Source: an uncultured cyanobacterium
Lineage (GTDB): Bacteria > Cyanobacteriota > Cyanobacteriia > PCC-6307 > Cyanobiaceae
Assembly (NCBI GenBank): GCA_903917565.1
Contig: CAIXBB010000040.1
Coordinates: forward strand, 1 to 64,000
Length of the DNA stretch: 64,000 nt
Direction: 5' to 3'
In this document: positions 47,433 through 55,771 of the stretch, one piece after another
How positions within the stretch are numbered: position 1 is the stretch's first letter
Layout of the letters: every line of letters begins with the position of its first letter
The notes under the pieces: generated by a model
Database searches by the model: none
Told to the model about the DNA's origin: nothing
What the model saw: the letters and a program-made list of their open reading frames with translations, nothing else
Program-made: the position numbers and the translations under genes

Positions 47433-47990
47433 TTGGAGGAATTAGAGTGGATTCCTGTTGACCTGCGACCATTGCGCAAGCTTCACCTTGACCCCGGTGA
47501 GTTCGCCTACCGAAGTGGCGACAGTGGGCAGGATGTTTATCTCGTCCGTACCGGGGCGATCGAACTGGTCACCCTCTATCCCGAAACCGGCGAAGGCGTG
47601 GATGGACGCCATGGCCCCGGTCACGTCTTCGGCGAGGTGGAGCTCATCGACGGCCGCACCCGCACCCACGCGGCCCGGGCCTCGAAGCCGACGGAACTGC
47701 TCGTGTTCAGCCACGACGAGTTGATGGATCTGCTTTTTGAGCATCCCGAGCGCAGTCTCGTGCTCGGACGCAGCGTCTTCGATCGCCTGCGCGACCTCTA
47801 CACCAATGAAACGCTGGAGTCCGACCTGGCCCGCCTGCGGGAGGAGATGCAGGCCAGCATCCGGGATGCGGTCGTGGCCCACGAGGGGCGGGTGGTGCGC
47901 AGCCACAGCGGCATGGCCGCCATCGCCATTCCCATCGTGCTGATGGTGCTGCTGGCGATCGGGTCCTACTGGTACTTTCACCGAGTCTGA
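47433..47990 (+). CDS. Cyclic-nucleotide-binding domain protein with a C-terminal membrane anchor
   Basis: One cNMP-binding domain fills the first 125 residues (LRKLHLDPGEFAYRSGDSG, LVRTGAIELVT, HVFGEVELIDGRTRTHAARA). It is followed by a helical segment (LARLREEMQASIRDAVVAHEG) and a C-terminal membrane helix (about residues 162-182). There is no helix-turn-helix, so this is not a CRP-type DNA binder. No ATG or GTG start exists near the domain. I list TTG 47433, but the strong GGAGGA site at 47435-47440 sits 10 bases before an ATT codon at 47451, which may be the true start. TTG 47472 is a third option. Confidence 0.72.
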   Translation: MEELEWIPVDLRPLRKLHLDPGEFAYRSGDSGQDVYLVRTGAIELVTLYPETGEGVDGRHGPGHVFGEVELIDGRTRTHAARASKPTELLVFSHDELMDLLFEHPERSLVLGRSVFDRLRDLYTNETLESDLARLREEMQASIRDAVVAHEGRVVRSHSGMAAIAIPIVLMVLLAIGSYWYFHRV

Positions 47991-48053
47991 GCCAGTGATC
48001 CGGAGGGATCCAACTGGTCTCACCACGGCGCCATTCCCCAGACATCCCACGCC

Positions 48054-48233
48054 ATGACCATCAAGTCCGTGCCCCCCGAAGACAAGGAGCGCAGCCTCTC
48101 CGAATTCAGGCAGAAGGTCACGGCCGACGTGGAGGCCGGCATCGACGGCCATGAGCGCAAGATGACCCGCCTGGGCTTCGTCTTTCTGGCGATCTTCGTG
48201 GGCGTCGTCGGCCTGATGGCTGTGCTGCCCTGA
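48054..48233 (+). CDS. Small single-span membrane protein, 59 residues
   Basis: ATG 48054 to TGA 48233. The first 35 residues are charged (EDKERSLSEFRQKVTADVEAG). A membrane helix follows (about 39-57, GFVFLAIFVGVVGLMAVL). It lies 63 bases behind the membrane-anchored cNMP-binding gene on the same strand, with matching topology. No family is recognised. Codon usage agrees with neighbouring genes, which supports a real gene. Confidence 0.6.
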   Translation: MTIKSVPPEDKERSLSEFRQKVTADVEAGIDGHERKMTRLGFVFLAIFVGVVGLMAVLP

Positions 48234-48242
48234 ACCCTCGCC

Positions 48243-48671
48243 TCAGACCGCGGCTTTCTGGTTGGCCAGCAGGTTCTTGAGCTTGGCCAGTTCGCCGGCC
48301 CAGCGGGGATCGGGTGCCCCTTCGCCGACGGCGTCGGCATGGACCACCTTGTTGACGCTCTTGCGGGCGGGGGTCGGGGCGCTGCCGGGGCGACGATCGG
48401 TGCCGGCGGCTGGACGGGTGTCACGGCGCTGCTCGGAAATCTCGATCCGCAGGGTGCTGCCGCCGAAATCCTTGCCGTTGAGCTGGGCGATCACCGCCTC
48501 GGCCTGGGCCAGATCTTCGACGTTGGCGAAGCCGAAGCCCCGGCAGGACCCGGTCTCCCGGTCGTTGACGGCCTTGAAGCGCACCCCCTCTCCCACGTTC
48601 GAGAAGAGAGCTTCCAGCTCTTTGGCATCAAAGGTTTGCGGCAGGTTGCCGACATAGAGACGAACGCTCAT
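48243..48671 (-). CDS. RRM-domain RNA-binding protein
   Basis: 142 residues. The RNA-recognition motif takes the first 80 residues, with RNP2 RLYVGNLP (4-11) and RNP1 RGFGFANV (44-51). The tail (80-142) is Pro/Arg-rich with a helical end. Cyanobacterial Rbp proteins of this kind are cold- or light-regulated and some help target thylakoid-protein mRNAs. It starts at ATG 48671. Its 3' end is nine bases from the small membrane gene on the opposite strand. Confidence 0.9.
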   Translation of the reverse strand: MSVRLYVGNLPQTFDAKELEALFSNVGEGVRFKAVNDRETGSCRGFGFANVEDLAQAEAVIAQLNGKDFGGSTLRIEISEQRRDTRPAAGTDRRPGSAPTPARKSVNKVVHADAVGEGAPDPRWAGELAKLKNLLANQKAAV

Positions 48672-48737
48672 GGGGAGGGGGCTCGGGAAAGGGAAAAACT
48701 CTGGCAGGCGGTGCGATCGCGCCGTTGCATCAAGCAG

Positions 48738-50066
48738 TTAATCACGCCTTGGGTTCGCCTCCGTCGCCTCGCCCTGGCGCCCGAGCCAGGCCTGGGCGGC
48801 GGCAACGGCCGCTTCTGCAAGGCTTCGATCCGCTGACTCCGCTGTGTCCGTCGCTGCCGTTCCAACCAGCCGACCGAAGGCCCTCTCGGCCGTGAGGTGG
48901 TCGATCAGCTGGCCGAGCCGGGGGCCTGGGGAGATGCCAAGCAGCTGTTGCAGGCGGCTTCCGCCCAGGGGCGGCCGGGGATGGAACAGGCGATCCTCCC
49001 CATCCCGCCAGCGCCCCATGGCCAGCTGCGCCGCCTCCGGATCCAGCTGCAGCAGCAGGGCGGGCAGATCCTCCTCCAGCTGGCGCTGCAGCGCCAGCCG
49101 CTCCGTTTCGGCCAGGGTCTCCAGCGCCAGCCCACCGGCGGCCCCTGGCGTCTGCCGGAGCCGGTGGTGCCATTGCCGCAGCCGCTGGCAGCGCAGCTGC
49201 AACCGGCGGCTGGCCCGCAGCCCTTCCAGGCTCCGACCATCCAGCACGGCCGCCAGCCGCGCCAGCGGCAGCGCCCAGGCCGCCTCCGCCGGGGTCAGGC
49301 CGCAGGCTTCAGGTCGCTCCGGTCCGAGGGGCTCCAGCGGCGCCCAGGCCCCGTCGACGGCTCCCCAGGGCTGGAGCAGGCCCGCTTCCAGGGCCTGCCC
49401 CAGTCCCCGGTGTCCCTGGGCAGAGGCGGCCAGGCGCTCCAGTTCCGCCAGCACCCTCTCCCCGGCCACGGCGGTGATCCGCTGCCGGTGGCGCCCGATC
49501 AACTCCCACGTGGCCGAGGCGATCGTGAACTCCAGTTCACAGGCCAGTCGCACCCCCCGCAACAGCCGCAGGGGGTCGTCCAGCAGGTTGGCCTCGCTGA
49601 TCGCCACCAGCCGGCGCGCCGCCAGATCCTGCAGTCCGCCGCAGGGGTCGATCAGCTGCAGATCGGCGGCCTCACTGCTGTCCAGGGTCGCTCCCCCCAG
49701 GGGCAGGGCGATGGCGTTGGTGGTGAAGTCGCGGCGGGTCAGATCGTCCGTGAGATCGTTACCGGCGCAGCGGGCCAGGTCGATCGTCCAGCCCTTCAGC
49801 ACCAGCCGGGCGATCGAACGCTCCTGGTCGAGCACCACACAGGTGCCACCGAACTGCCGCCCCAGGCGCCGCGCCAGCACGATGGCGTCATCGGGTACCA
49901 CCAGATCCAGATCCGGCTGGGCGGCCAGGCGACCCAGCAGGCCGTCCCGGACCGCCCCCCCCACCAGCGCCGTGCCCTCCGGAAACTGGGCGGGGGCCAC
50001 GGGCCAGCGCTCCGGCGCCAGGGCCCGCCACAGTTCCCAGACTTGACGTCCCGGCTCACACGCCAC
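48738..50066 (-). CDS. cca: CCA tRNA nucleotidyltransferase (or poly(A) polymerase relative)
   Basis: About 442 residues. The class II nucleotidyltransferase head shows ALVGGAVRDGLLGR and the metal site DLDLVVPDD. RRDFTTNAIALPL and LLDDPLRLLRGVRLACEL are the next family motifs. The rest is helical. The enzyme builds or repairs the 3' CCA of tRNAs. The tRNA-Asn gene in this window lacks an encoded CCA, consistent with need for this enzyme. GTG 50066 is my start; the gene diverges from ycf34. Cyanobacterial copies may instead add poly(A), which sequence alone does not settle. Confidence 0.9.
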   Translation of the reverse strand: MACEPGRQVWELWRALAPERWPVAPAQFPEGTALVGGAVRDGLLGRLAAQPDLDLVVPDDAIVLARRLGRQFGGTCVVLDQERSIARLVLKGWTIDLARCAGNDLTDDLTRRDFTTNAIALPLGGATLDSSEAADLQLIDPCGGLQDLAARRLVAISEANLLDDPLRLLRGVRLACELEFTIASATWELIGRHRQRITAVAGERVLAELERLAASAQGHRGLGQALEAGLLQPWGAVDGAWAPLEPLGPERPEACGLTPAEAAWALPLARLAAVLDGRSLEGLRASRRLQLRCQRLRQWHHRLRQTPGAAGGLALETLAETERLALQRQLEEDLPALLLQLDPEAAQLAMGRWRDGEDRLFHPRPPLGGSRLQQLLGISPGPRLGQLIDHLTAERAFGRLVGTAATDTAESADRSLAEAAVAAAQAWLGRQGEATEANPRRD

Positions 50067-50094
50067 AATGGGCGCCCTGCTGGGCCGCGGCGGC

Positions 50095-50352
50095 ATGTGC
50101 ATCTGCGTGGATTGCCACTGGGTCGAGCGTTGTCAGGCCTACCACGCGGTCGAGCGCCAGCATGGTGTGGCCCACCTCAGCTTGAGCCCCGATTTCAGCC
50201 CCCGACAGCCCCGCATCCACGTCCAGGTGGTTGAGCTCGACGCCGCTGCGACCAGTGTCGGGGTGGAGTGGGACGTGCGGGCCTGCACCGACTTCCGCTC
50301 CGATCCGGGCCGCTGGCGCCGCTGGTGCCCTGACGGGCCCCTGCCCTCATGA
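50095..50352 (+). CDS. ycf34: Ycf34, small iron-sulfur protein of photosynthetic electron flow
   Basis: 85 residues beginning MCICVDCHWVERCQAYHAVE, the family signature, with cysteines at 2, 4, 7 and 13. Synechocystis Ycf34 binds an Fe-S cluster and stabilises photosynthetic electron transport complexes. I chose ATG 50095 because the signature begins there; ATG 50068 would add nine residues. The stop overlaps the tsaB start by four bases. Confidence 0.92.
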   Translation: MCICVDCHWVERCQAYHAVERQHGVAHLSLSPDFSPRQPRIHVQVVELDAAATSVGVEWDVRACTDFRSDPGRWRRWCPDGPLPS

Positions 50353-51008
50353 GGGGCTGTCCCGATCCGGATGGCCGTCCCTGGCTGCTGGCGCTGCACA
50401 GCTCCAGCGACAGCCTCGGGGTGGGGCTGCAACGCCTCGGGGCGACGGAGCCCGAGCGGCTGGAGCGCTTCCCCCTCGGCCGCTCCCTCTCCAATGGGCT
50501 GTTCGATTGCCTCGAATCGGTGCTGCCGGCCAGCGCCTGGCCCCGGCTCGGCCGCCTGGCGGTGGCCACCGGCCCCGGCGGCTTCACAGGCACCCGCCTG
50601 ACGGTGGTGCTGGCCCGCACCCTGGCCCAGCAGCTGGCCCTGCCCCTCGACGGGATCAGCAGTTTCCGCTTGATGGCCCGCCGACTGCTGACAGGGCCCG
50701 GTCCGCCCAGCGCAGCGGGTCCGTTCTGGTTGCTGCAGGAGCTGCCCCGTCGCGGGGTGGTGGCGGGGCTCTATGGCGCCGACCCGGGCCAGCCCGGCGG
50801 CGTGGCCGAGCTGGAGGCCCCGAGGCTCCACCGCAGCAGCGACGCCCTGGCCCCCTACCCCATCCATCCCGCCGAGGTGCACTTGCCTGAGGACGTGATC
50901 CAGCTGATCGGCTTCAGTGCCGCCAGCGCCGCCACGGGCCTGAGCGCCCCCTGGCAGTCGGTGCTGCCCCTCTACCCCACCAGTCCGGTGGAGGTGCTCC
51001 CATGCTGA
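50349..51008 (+). CDS. tsaB: tRNA t6A-modification protein TsaB
   Basis: A 219-residue ASKHA-fold protein, partner of TsaD in making N6-threonylcarbamoyladenosine at tRNA position 37. LLALHSSSDSLGVGL is the phosphate-binding start and GRLAVATGPGGFTGTRLTVV the TsaB/YeaZ signature. Start ATG 50349 overlaps ycf34 by four bases. The C-terminal half is weakly conserved, as is normal in cyanobacterial TsaB. It overlaps the next gene by seven bases. Confidence 0.88.
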   Translation: MRGCPDPDGRPWLLALHSSSDSLGVGLQRLGATEPERLERFPLGRSLSNGLFDCLESVLPASAWPRLGRLAVATGPGGFTGTRLTVVLARTLAQQLALPLDGISSFRLMARRLLTGPGPPSAAGPFWLLQELPRRGVVAGLYGADPGQPGGVAELEAPRLHRSSDALAPYPIHPAEVHLPEDVIQLIGFSAASAATGLSAPWQSVLPLYPTSPVEVLPC

Positions 51009-51709
51009 GCCGCCCCGGACCCCAACCACGGCCCCGCCGTCGCCGTTCGCGGCGCCGGGAAGGCACCGGAGCGATGCCGGCGGGTCCTTCCACGCAGGTC
51101 CGCCGCGCACCCCCCGCGCCACGGCGACCGGGCCGGGGGAGGGTGGTGCTGGTGGGCCTGGCGGGACTGGTTCTGCTGTGGCTCTCGCGGGGCGTGTGGT
51201 GGCCCACGCCGCCGCCGCCGCAGATGATCCTGGTGCTGGGGGGGGATGCCGACCGGGAGGCGGCAGCGGCCCGACTGGCCCGAGCCGATGGACTGCCGGT
51301 GGTGGTCACCGGAGGCACCAACCCCGAGTATGCCCAGTGGCTGTTCCAGCAGAAGGAGGGGCTGCCCTCCCGCCAGGTCCATCTCGATTACCGGGCCCGT
51401 GACACCGTGTCCAACTTCACCTCTCTGGTCGACGATCTGCGTCAGGCACGGATTCGCCACGCCTTGCTCGTCACCTCCACCGATCACATGCAGCGGGCCC
51501 TGCTGGTGGGACGGATCGTGGCCGGCAGCCGCGGCATCCACCTCACCCCGGTCCCTGTCCCCTGCGGTGATCTCTGCGTCGTCGAGGGCCGACGGCGGTT
51601 GTGGGGCGATGGCGCCAGGGCGGCCCTCTGGGTGATCAGCGGCCAGGACATCAGGCCGTGGGTGGAAGAGCGGGTGGCTCCCTGGCTGGAGAAAGCAGGT
51701 TTCCGCTGA
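51002..51709 (+). CDS. YdcF-like (DUF218) membrane-anchored protein
   Basis: 235 residues: a basic, Arg/Pro-rich first 48 residues, one membrane helix (about 48-65) and a DUF218 domain (QMILVLGGDADREAAAARLA, VVVTGGTN, HLDYRARDTVSNFTSL, LLVTSTDHMQRA). Relatives act in envelope polysaccharide metabolism (ElyC, SanA) but the enzymatic role is not defined. Its last 59 bases overlap plsC on the other strand. Confidence 0.85.
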   Translation: MLSRPGPQPRPRRRRSRRREGTGAMPAGPSTQVRRAPPAPRRPGRGRVVLVGLAGLVLLWLSRGVWWPTPPPPQMILVLGGDADREAAAARLARADGLPVVVTGGTNPEYAQWLFQQKEGLPSRQVHLDYRARDTVSNFTSLVDDLRQARIRHALLVTSTDHMQRALLVGRIVAGSRGIHLTPVPVPCGDLCVVEGRRRLWGDGARAALWVISGQDIRPWVEERVAPWLEKAGFR

Positions 51710-52376
51710 TCGGGCCGAGGTCGAGCATGCGGTTGATCTGCTCCTGGGCGGCACGGGTCACCGCATCCAGGTCGGGGCGCCGCCGGGAGGCCGGTGGGGG
51801 AATCGGTGTACCGATGCGGATGTGGATCGGCACCAGACGGGGGCCATGGCCGCCCGGCCCCAGGGCCCGATGGCTGTTGATGATCGCCACCGGCAGCAGC
51901 GGCACCCCAGCCCGGGCCGCCAGCAGGGCCGCCCCGGGTTGGGGCTGGTTGACGCGGCCATCCTGCTGGCGGGTGCCATCGAGGAATACCCCGGTGGCCC
52001 AGCCCTGCAGCAGCCGGTCGGTGGCGGTGCGGATCGCTTCCCGATCACCGGCGCCGCGCTCCACCGGGTAGGCACCGCAGGCCCGGATGATCGGACCCAG
52101 CAGCGGCACCCGGAACAGCTCCGCCTTGGCCATGAAGGCCACGGGCCTGCCGAGGGCATGGCCCAGCAGCGGCGGGTCGAGGTGGGAGCCATGGTTGGCC
52201 ACCACCACCACGGCCCCTTCCAGGGGCACGTTGTCGTTGCCGGTGGTCCGCCCCCGGAACAGCACCCGGAAAACGGGAAACACCAGCATGTAGCTGATCA
52301 GCCGGTAGGTCAGGCTCGGCCGCGGGGTGCTCAGCAGGGCGGGGGGATCGGCCGGGGGCCGGCGGCGGCGCCTCAC
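51651..52376 (-). CDS. plsC: 1-acyl-sn-glycerol-3-phosphate acyltransferase
   Basis: Makes phosphatidic acid. The 241-residue protein shows the acyltransferase motifs NHGSHLDPPLL (NHx4D catalytic site), FMAKAELFRVPLLG, GVFLDGTRQQ (usual FPEGTR position, here altered) and VPLLPVAI. A single hydrophobic segment at about 27-42 anchors it. The start overlaps the fabD stop by four bases, ending the rpaB-plsX-fabH-fabD-plsC train. Confidence 0.9.
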   Translation of the reverse strand: MRRRRRPPADPPALLSTPRPSLTYRLISYMLVFPVFRVLFRGRTTGNDNVPLEGAVVVVANHGSHLDPPLLGHALGRPVAFMAKAELFRVPLLGPIIRACGAYPVERGAGDREAIRTATDRLLQGWATGVFLDGTRQQDGRVNQPQPGAALLAARAGVPLLPVAIINSHRALGPGGHGPRLVPIHIRIGTPIPPPASRRRPDLDAVTRAAQEQINRMLDLGPISGNLLSPAREPPALPPTA

Positions 52377-53302
52377 TGGCCCAGGTCGCCCGCGCCGGCG
52401 ATCTGGGCGGTGCCGAGCCCGGGGCAGCCGCGCTTGATCAGGCCAGCGAGCACGTTGCCGGGGCCGATCTCCACCGCGGTGGTAATGCCCGCCCTCTGCA
52501 GGCCTGCCATGGTTTCGCGCCAGCGCACCCCCATGGTCATCTGCTGGCGCAGGCGCTCCTTGAGCACCGTGGCGGAGGTTTCGGGTCGGGGATCGGCGTT
52601 GCTGAGCACAGGGATCCGGGCGTCGGCGAAGGGCACCGTTTCCAGATCGGTGGCGAAGGCTTCGGCGGCGGCGGCCATGAAGGGGGAATGGAAGGCGCCG
52701 GAGACGGCCAGGGGGATGGCCCGTTTGCAGCGCACCGCGGTGCTGACGCTCGCCACCGCCTCCGGGGTGCCGGAGAGCACCACCTGGGCGGCGCTGTTGT
52801 CGTTGGCGATGACCACACCGTCGGTGGCCGCCACCATCCGCTCGAGTTCGTCGCGGTCGAAGCCCATCAAGGCGGTCATGGCGCCGCCGCCGGCGGCAGC
52901 CATCAGTTCGCTGCGGCGGCGCATCAGGCCCAGGCCGGTCTCGGCGTCGAAGACACCGGCGGCATAGAGCGCCACCAGCTCGCCCAGGCTGTGGCCAGCC
53001 ACCAGCTCGGCCGTGCGGCCCTGCCGGTGCAACGCGTCCACCAGCAGGCTCTCGACCACGAACAGGGCCGGCTGGGTGTTGCGGGTGTCATGGAGGTCGC
53101 TGGGTTCTCCGGGGCCGCCGCTGCCGCAGGCCTCCACCCCGCTGCCGCAGGCCTCCGACCCAGCACAGATGGCCAGCAGGTCGCGGCCGAGCAGGGCCGA
53201 GGCCCGATCGAAGCGCTCCCGGGCGCCGGGCAGATCGATCACCGCTTCGGCCATGCCCGGCTTCTGCGAACCCTGTCCCGGAAACACCCAGGCGATGGCC
53301 AT
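52373..53302 (-). CDS. fabD: Malonyl-CoA:ACP transacylase
   Basis: Loads malonyl groups onto acyl carrier protein. The 309-residue enzyme has WVFPGQGSQKPGM at the start, the nucleophile motif GHSLGELVALYAAG, and the second catalytic region GAFHSPFM. An unusual Gly/Cys-rich insertion of about 20 residues after position 45 includes a seven-residue tandem duplication (EACGSGV/EACGSGG). It starts at ATG 53302, 27 bases after fabH. Confidence 0.94.
   Translation of the reverse strand: MAIAWVFPGQGSQKPGMAEAVIDLPGARERFDRASALLGRDLLAICAGSEACGSGVEACGSGGPGEPSDLHDTRNTQPALFVVESLLVDALHRQGRTAELVAGHSLGELVALYAAGVFDAETGLGLMRRRSELMAAAGGGAMTALMGFDRDELERMVAATDGVVIANDNSAAQVVLSGTPEAVASVSTAVRCKRAIPLAVSGAFHSPFMAAAAEAFATDLETVPFADARIPVLSNADPRPETSATVLKERLRQQMTMGVRWRETMAGLQRAGITTAVEIGPGNVLAGLIKRGCPGLGTAQIAGAGDLGQ
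53118..53156 (-). repeat. 21-bp in-frame tandem duplication in fabD
   Basis: An 18-base block (53118-53135) is repeated exactly at 53139-53156, period 21, adding seven residues to FabD. It lies in a surface-type insertion before the catalytic domain core. Copy-number change would keep the frame. Confidence 0.75.
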
Positions 53303-53328
53303 GCAAGGCTCCGTGCAACGGCAGGAGA

Positions 53329-54384
53329 TTAGATCTCGGCGGGCGGGCGGCCAGGACCGCTCCAGCGGAACAGGGCGGCACCCCAGCTCAGGCCGGCGCC
53401 GAAACCGCTGCTGGCGATCAGGTCACCGGCGCCCACCCGCCCATCGCGGACCGCTTCATCAAGCATCAGGGGGATCGTGGCGGCGGAGGTGTTGCCGTAG
53501 GCGGACAGGTTGCTGAGCACCCGCTCGGCGGGCATGGCGAACCGGGAGGCCACCGCATCGAGGATGCGCTGGTTGGCCTGGTGCAACAGCAGCCAGTCCA
53601 CGTCGGTGGCCGCGGTGCCCGTGGCCTCGAGCAGCTCGGCCAGCACGGCGGGAACTTCCCGCACGGCGAACTTGTAGACCTCCTGGCCGTTCATGTGGAT
53701 CGGGGCGAAGCCACCCACCTGGGCGGAGAGATCCCCCACCAGGGGCCGGTGCTCGGCCACCTGGGCCAGGGTGAGGCAGGCGTTGCGGCTGCCGTCCGAT
53801 CGCATGCGGAAGCCCACCAGGGCGTCGTCGGCGGGGTCGCAGGCCTGCACGGCCAGGGCACCTGCGCCATCGCCGAAGAGCACGCAGGTGCGGCGATCGT
53901 CCCAGTCGAGCCAGCGGCTGAGCTGGTCGGCGCCGATCACCAGCACCCGCTGCATCGTCCCGCCGCGGATGTACTGCGCCGCCGTGATCAGGGCGAACAG
54001 GAAGCCGCTGCAGGCGGCAGTGAGATCGAAGGCCACCGCCCTGTGGGCTCCAAGGGCCGCCTGGACCCGGGGTGCGGTGCCGAACAGGTCGTCGGGGCTG
54101 GAGGTGGCCAGCAGGATCAGATCCACCTCGTCTGCCCCCCAGCCCGCATGGGCCAGGGCGGCTCGGCCGGCCTCAGCAGCCAGGCTGGTGACGGTTTCAC
54201 CGGGGCCGGCCACGCGCCGGGCACCGATGCCGGTGCGGCTGCGGATCCAGCCATCGTTGGTCTCGACCCGCTCGCTCAGCTGGTCGTTGGTGACGCTGGC
54301 GGCGGGGAGAGCCCGACCGCAGCCCACCAGGGCCAGGCCCCGCAAGGCGGCCGTTGTCCCCGTCTTGTCTGAGCCGAGCGGCAC
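53329..54384 (-). CDS. fabH: 3-oxoacyl-ACP synthase III
   Basis: Starts fatty acid chains by condensing acetyl-CoA with malonyl-ACP. The 351-residue thiolase-fold enzyme has the triad Cys (DLTAACSGFLF, Cys125), His (LLHQANQRI) and Asn (AYGNTSAATIP). TNDGWIRSRTGI is the conserved N-terminal loop. The start is GTG 54384. It lies 25 bases after plsX. Confidence 0.95.
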   Translation of the reverse strand: MPLGSDKTGTTAALRGLALVGCGRALPAASVTNDQLSERVETNDGWIRSRTGIGARRVAGPGETVTSLAAEAGRAALAHAGWGADEVDLILLATSSPDDLFGTAPRVQAALGAHRAVAFDLTAACSGFLFALITAAQYIRGGTMQRVLVIGADQLSRWLDWDDRRTCVLFGDGAGALAVQACDPADDALVGFRMRSDGSRNACLTLAQVAEHRPLVGDLSAQVGGFAPIHMNGQEVYKFAVREVPAVLAELLEATGTAATDVDWLLLHQANQRILDAVASRFAMPAERVLSNLSAYGNTSAATIPLMLDEAVRDGRVGAGDLIASSGFGAGLSWGAALFRWSGPGRPPAEI

Positions 54385-54409
54385 CCATTCGGTTCACAGG
54401 TGGGCTCAG

Positions 54410-55771
54410 TCAACCACAGGTGGTTGCCACCCCGGCGCTCCCCTCGCCGAGGGCGTGCAGGTCGTCCATCACGCCATGGCTGGCGGCGGAATGGGCCAGC
54501 CGCAGGGCACTTACCACCGATAGCGCGCGGCTGCTGCCGTGGCCGATGACGCAGATGCCGTCGACCCCGAGCAGCAGGGCGCCGCCGTGCTCGGCGTGGT
54601 CGAGGCGCTTCTTGATCCGCACCAGGTTGCTGCGCAGGAACGCCGAGCCCACCTTGCCCCGGCGCCCCCGGGGCAGCTCGGCCCGCAGCACGTCCAGCAG
54701 GACACTCCCCACCGATTCGAGGAACTTCAGCAGCACGTTGCCGGTGAAGCCGTCACAGACCACCACGTCGAAGTCCCCGGAGAGGATGTCGCGCCCCTCG
54801 CAGTTGCCGGCGAACACGAAGCGCTCGTCGCCCGCCAGCAAAGGATGGGTGCGCAGGCAGAGGTCGTTGCCCTTGCACTCCTCCTCGCCGATGTTCACCA
54901 GGCCGATGCGGGGCCGTTTCACCTGCAGCACATCGCGGCTGTAGATGTTCCCGAGCAGGGCGAACTGGTGCAGCCATTCGGGCTTGCAGTCCACGTTGGC
55001 CCCCACGTCGAGCACCAGCACCTGCTGGCTGGGGTCCTTGGTGGGGAACAGGGCGCCGATGGCCGGGCGATCAATGCCGGCCAGCCGGCCGAGGCGGAAG
55101 ATCGCGGCGGCCATCACGGCACCGGAGTTGCCGGCGGAATACACGGCGGTGGCCTCGCCCCGTTTGACCAGATCCATGGCCACGTTGATGCTGGCGTCGC
55201 GCTTGCGGCGGACGACGGTGGCTTCCTCGTGCATGCCCACCGAGGGGCCGCTGGGCACCAGCTCGATCAGGCCGCGCTGCACCGCCTCCTCGAGGTCGTG
55301 GCCCAGACCGATCGCCGCCACCGCCTGGCGCAGCGGCTCCGGCTCCGCCACGAAGCGGATGCGCAGGGGCAGCAGGCCGACCGCCCTTACGCATCCCTCC
55401 AGGATCGGCCCCGGGGCGTGGTCCCCGCCCATGCCGTCGACGGCGACCCAGAGGCGCCGCCGGTCGTCGATGGTGCCCCCGGAGTGGCTTCCCTGCTGAA
55501 GACGCCGCAGCGGATCGAAGACCAGGGGCTGGAGCACGGAGCCCGCCACGTTGGTGGCGGCGCCGGCCATGCTGCCCGCCACCGAGACCGCCCCCGACGC
55601 CGCACCGGAGGCCGTGGCGGTGGCGGTGCCCACCAGGCTGGTGACGGCCGCGTTACGCCGATACCAGATCACCAGACGGCGGATCGTGCGGTTGGGTTTG
55701 GGGCGGTTGGAGGCGAAGCGGCGGCCGTCGCGCCCCCCGCCTTCAGGATCCTTCGGTGGCAACGGGTTCAA
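54410..55771 (-). CDS. plsX: Phosphate acyltransferase PlsX with an N-terminal extension
   Basis: Converts acyl-ACP to acyl-phosphate for phospholipid synthesis. The core begins at about residue 107 (RRLWVAVDGMGGDHAPGPI) and shows YSAGNSGAVMAAA, VLVLDVGANVDCKPEWL, CDGFTGNVLLK. It is preceded by about 105 residues: a basic stretch (IRRLVIWYRRNAA) and a Gly/Ala/Ser-rich segment able to lie on or in a membrane. TTG 55771 is the outermost start and overlaps rpaB by 29 bases; GTG 55672 is a likely alternative. Confidence 0.9.
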   Translation of the reverse strand: MNPLPPKDPEGGGRDGRRFASNRPKPNRTIRRLVIWYRRNAAVTSLVGTATATASGAASGAVSVAGSMAGAATNVAGSVLQPLVFDPLRRLQQGSHSGGTIDDRRRLWVAVDGMGGDHAPGPILEGCVRAVGLLPLRIRFVAEPEPLRQAVAAIGLGHDLEEAVQRGLIELVPSGPSVGMHEEATVVRRKRDASINVAMDLVKRGEATAVYSAGNSGAVMAAAIFRLGRLAGIDRPAIGALFPTKDPSQQVLVLDVGANVDCKPEWLHQFALLGNIYSRDVLQVKRPRIGLVNIGEEECKGNDLCLRTHPLLAGDERFVFAGNCEGRDILSGDFDVVVCDGFTGNVLLKFLESVGSVLLDVLRAELPRGRRGKVGSAFLRSNLVRIKKRLDHAEHGGALLLGVDGICVIGHGSSRALSVVSALRLAHSAASHGVMDDLHALGEGSAGVATTCG

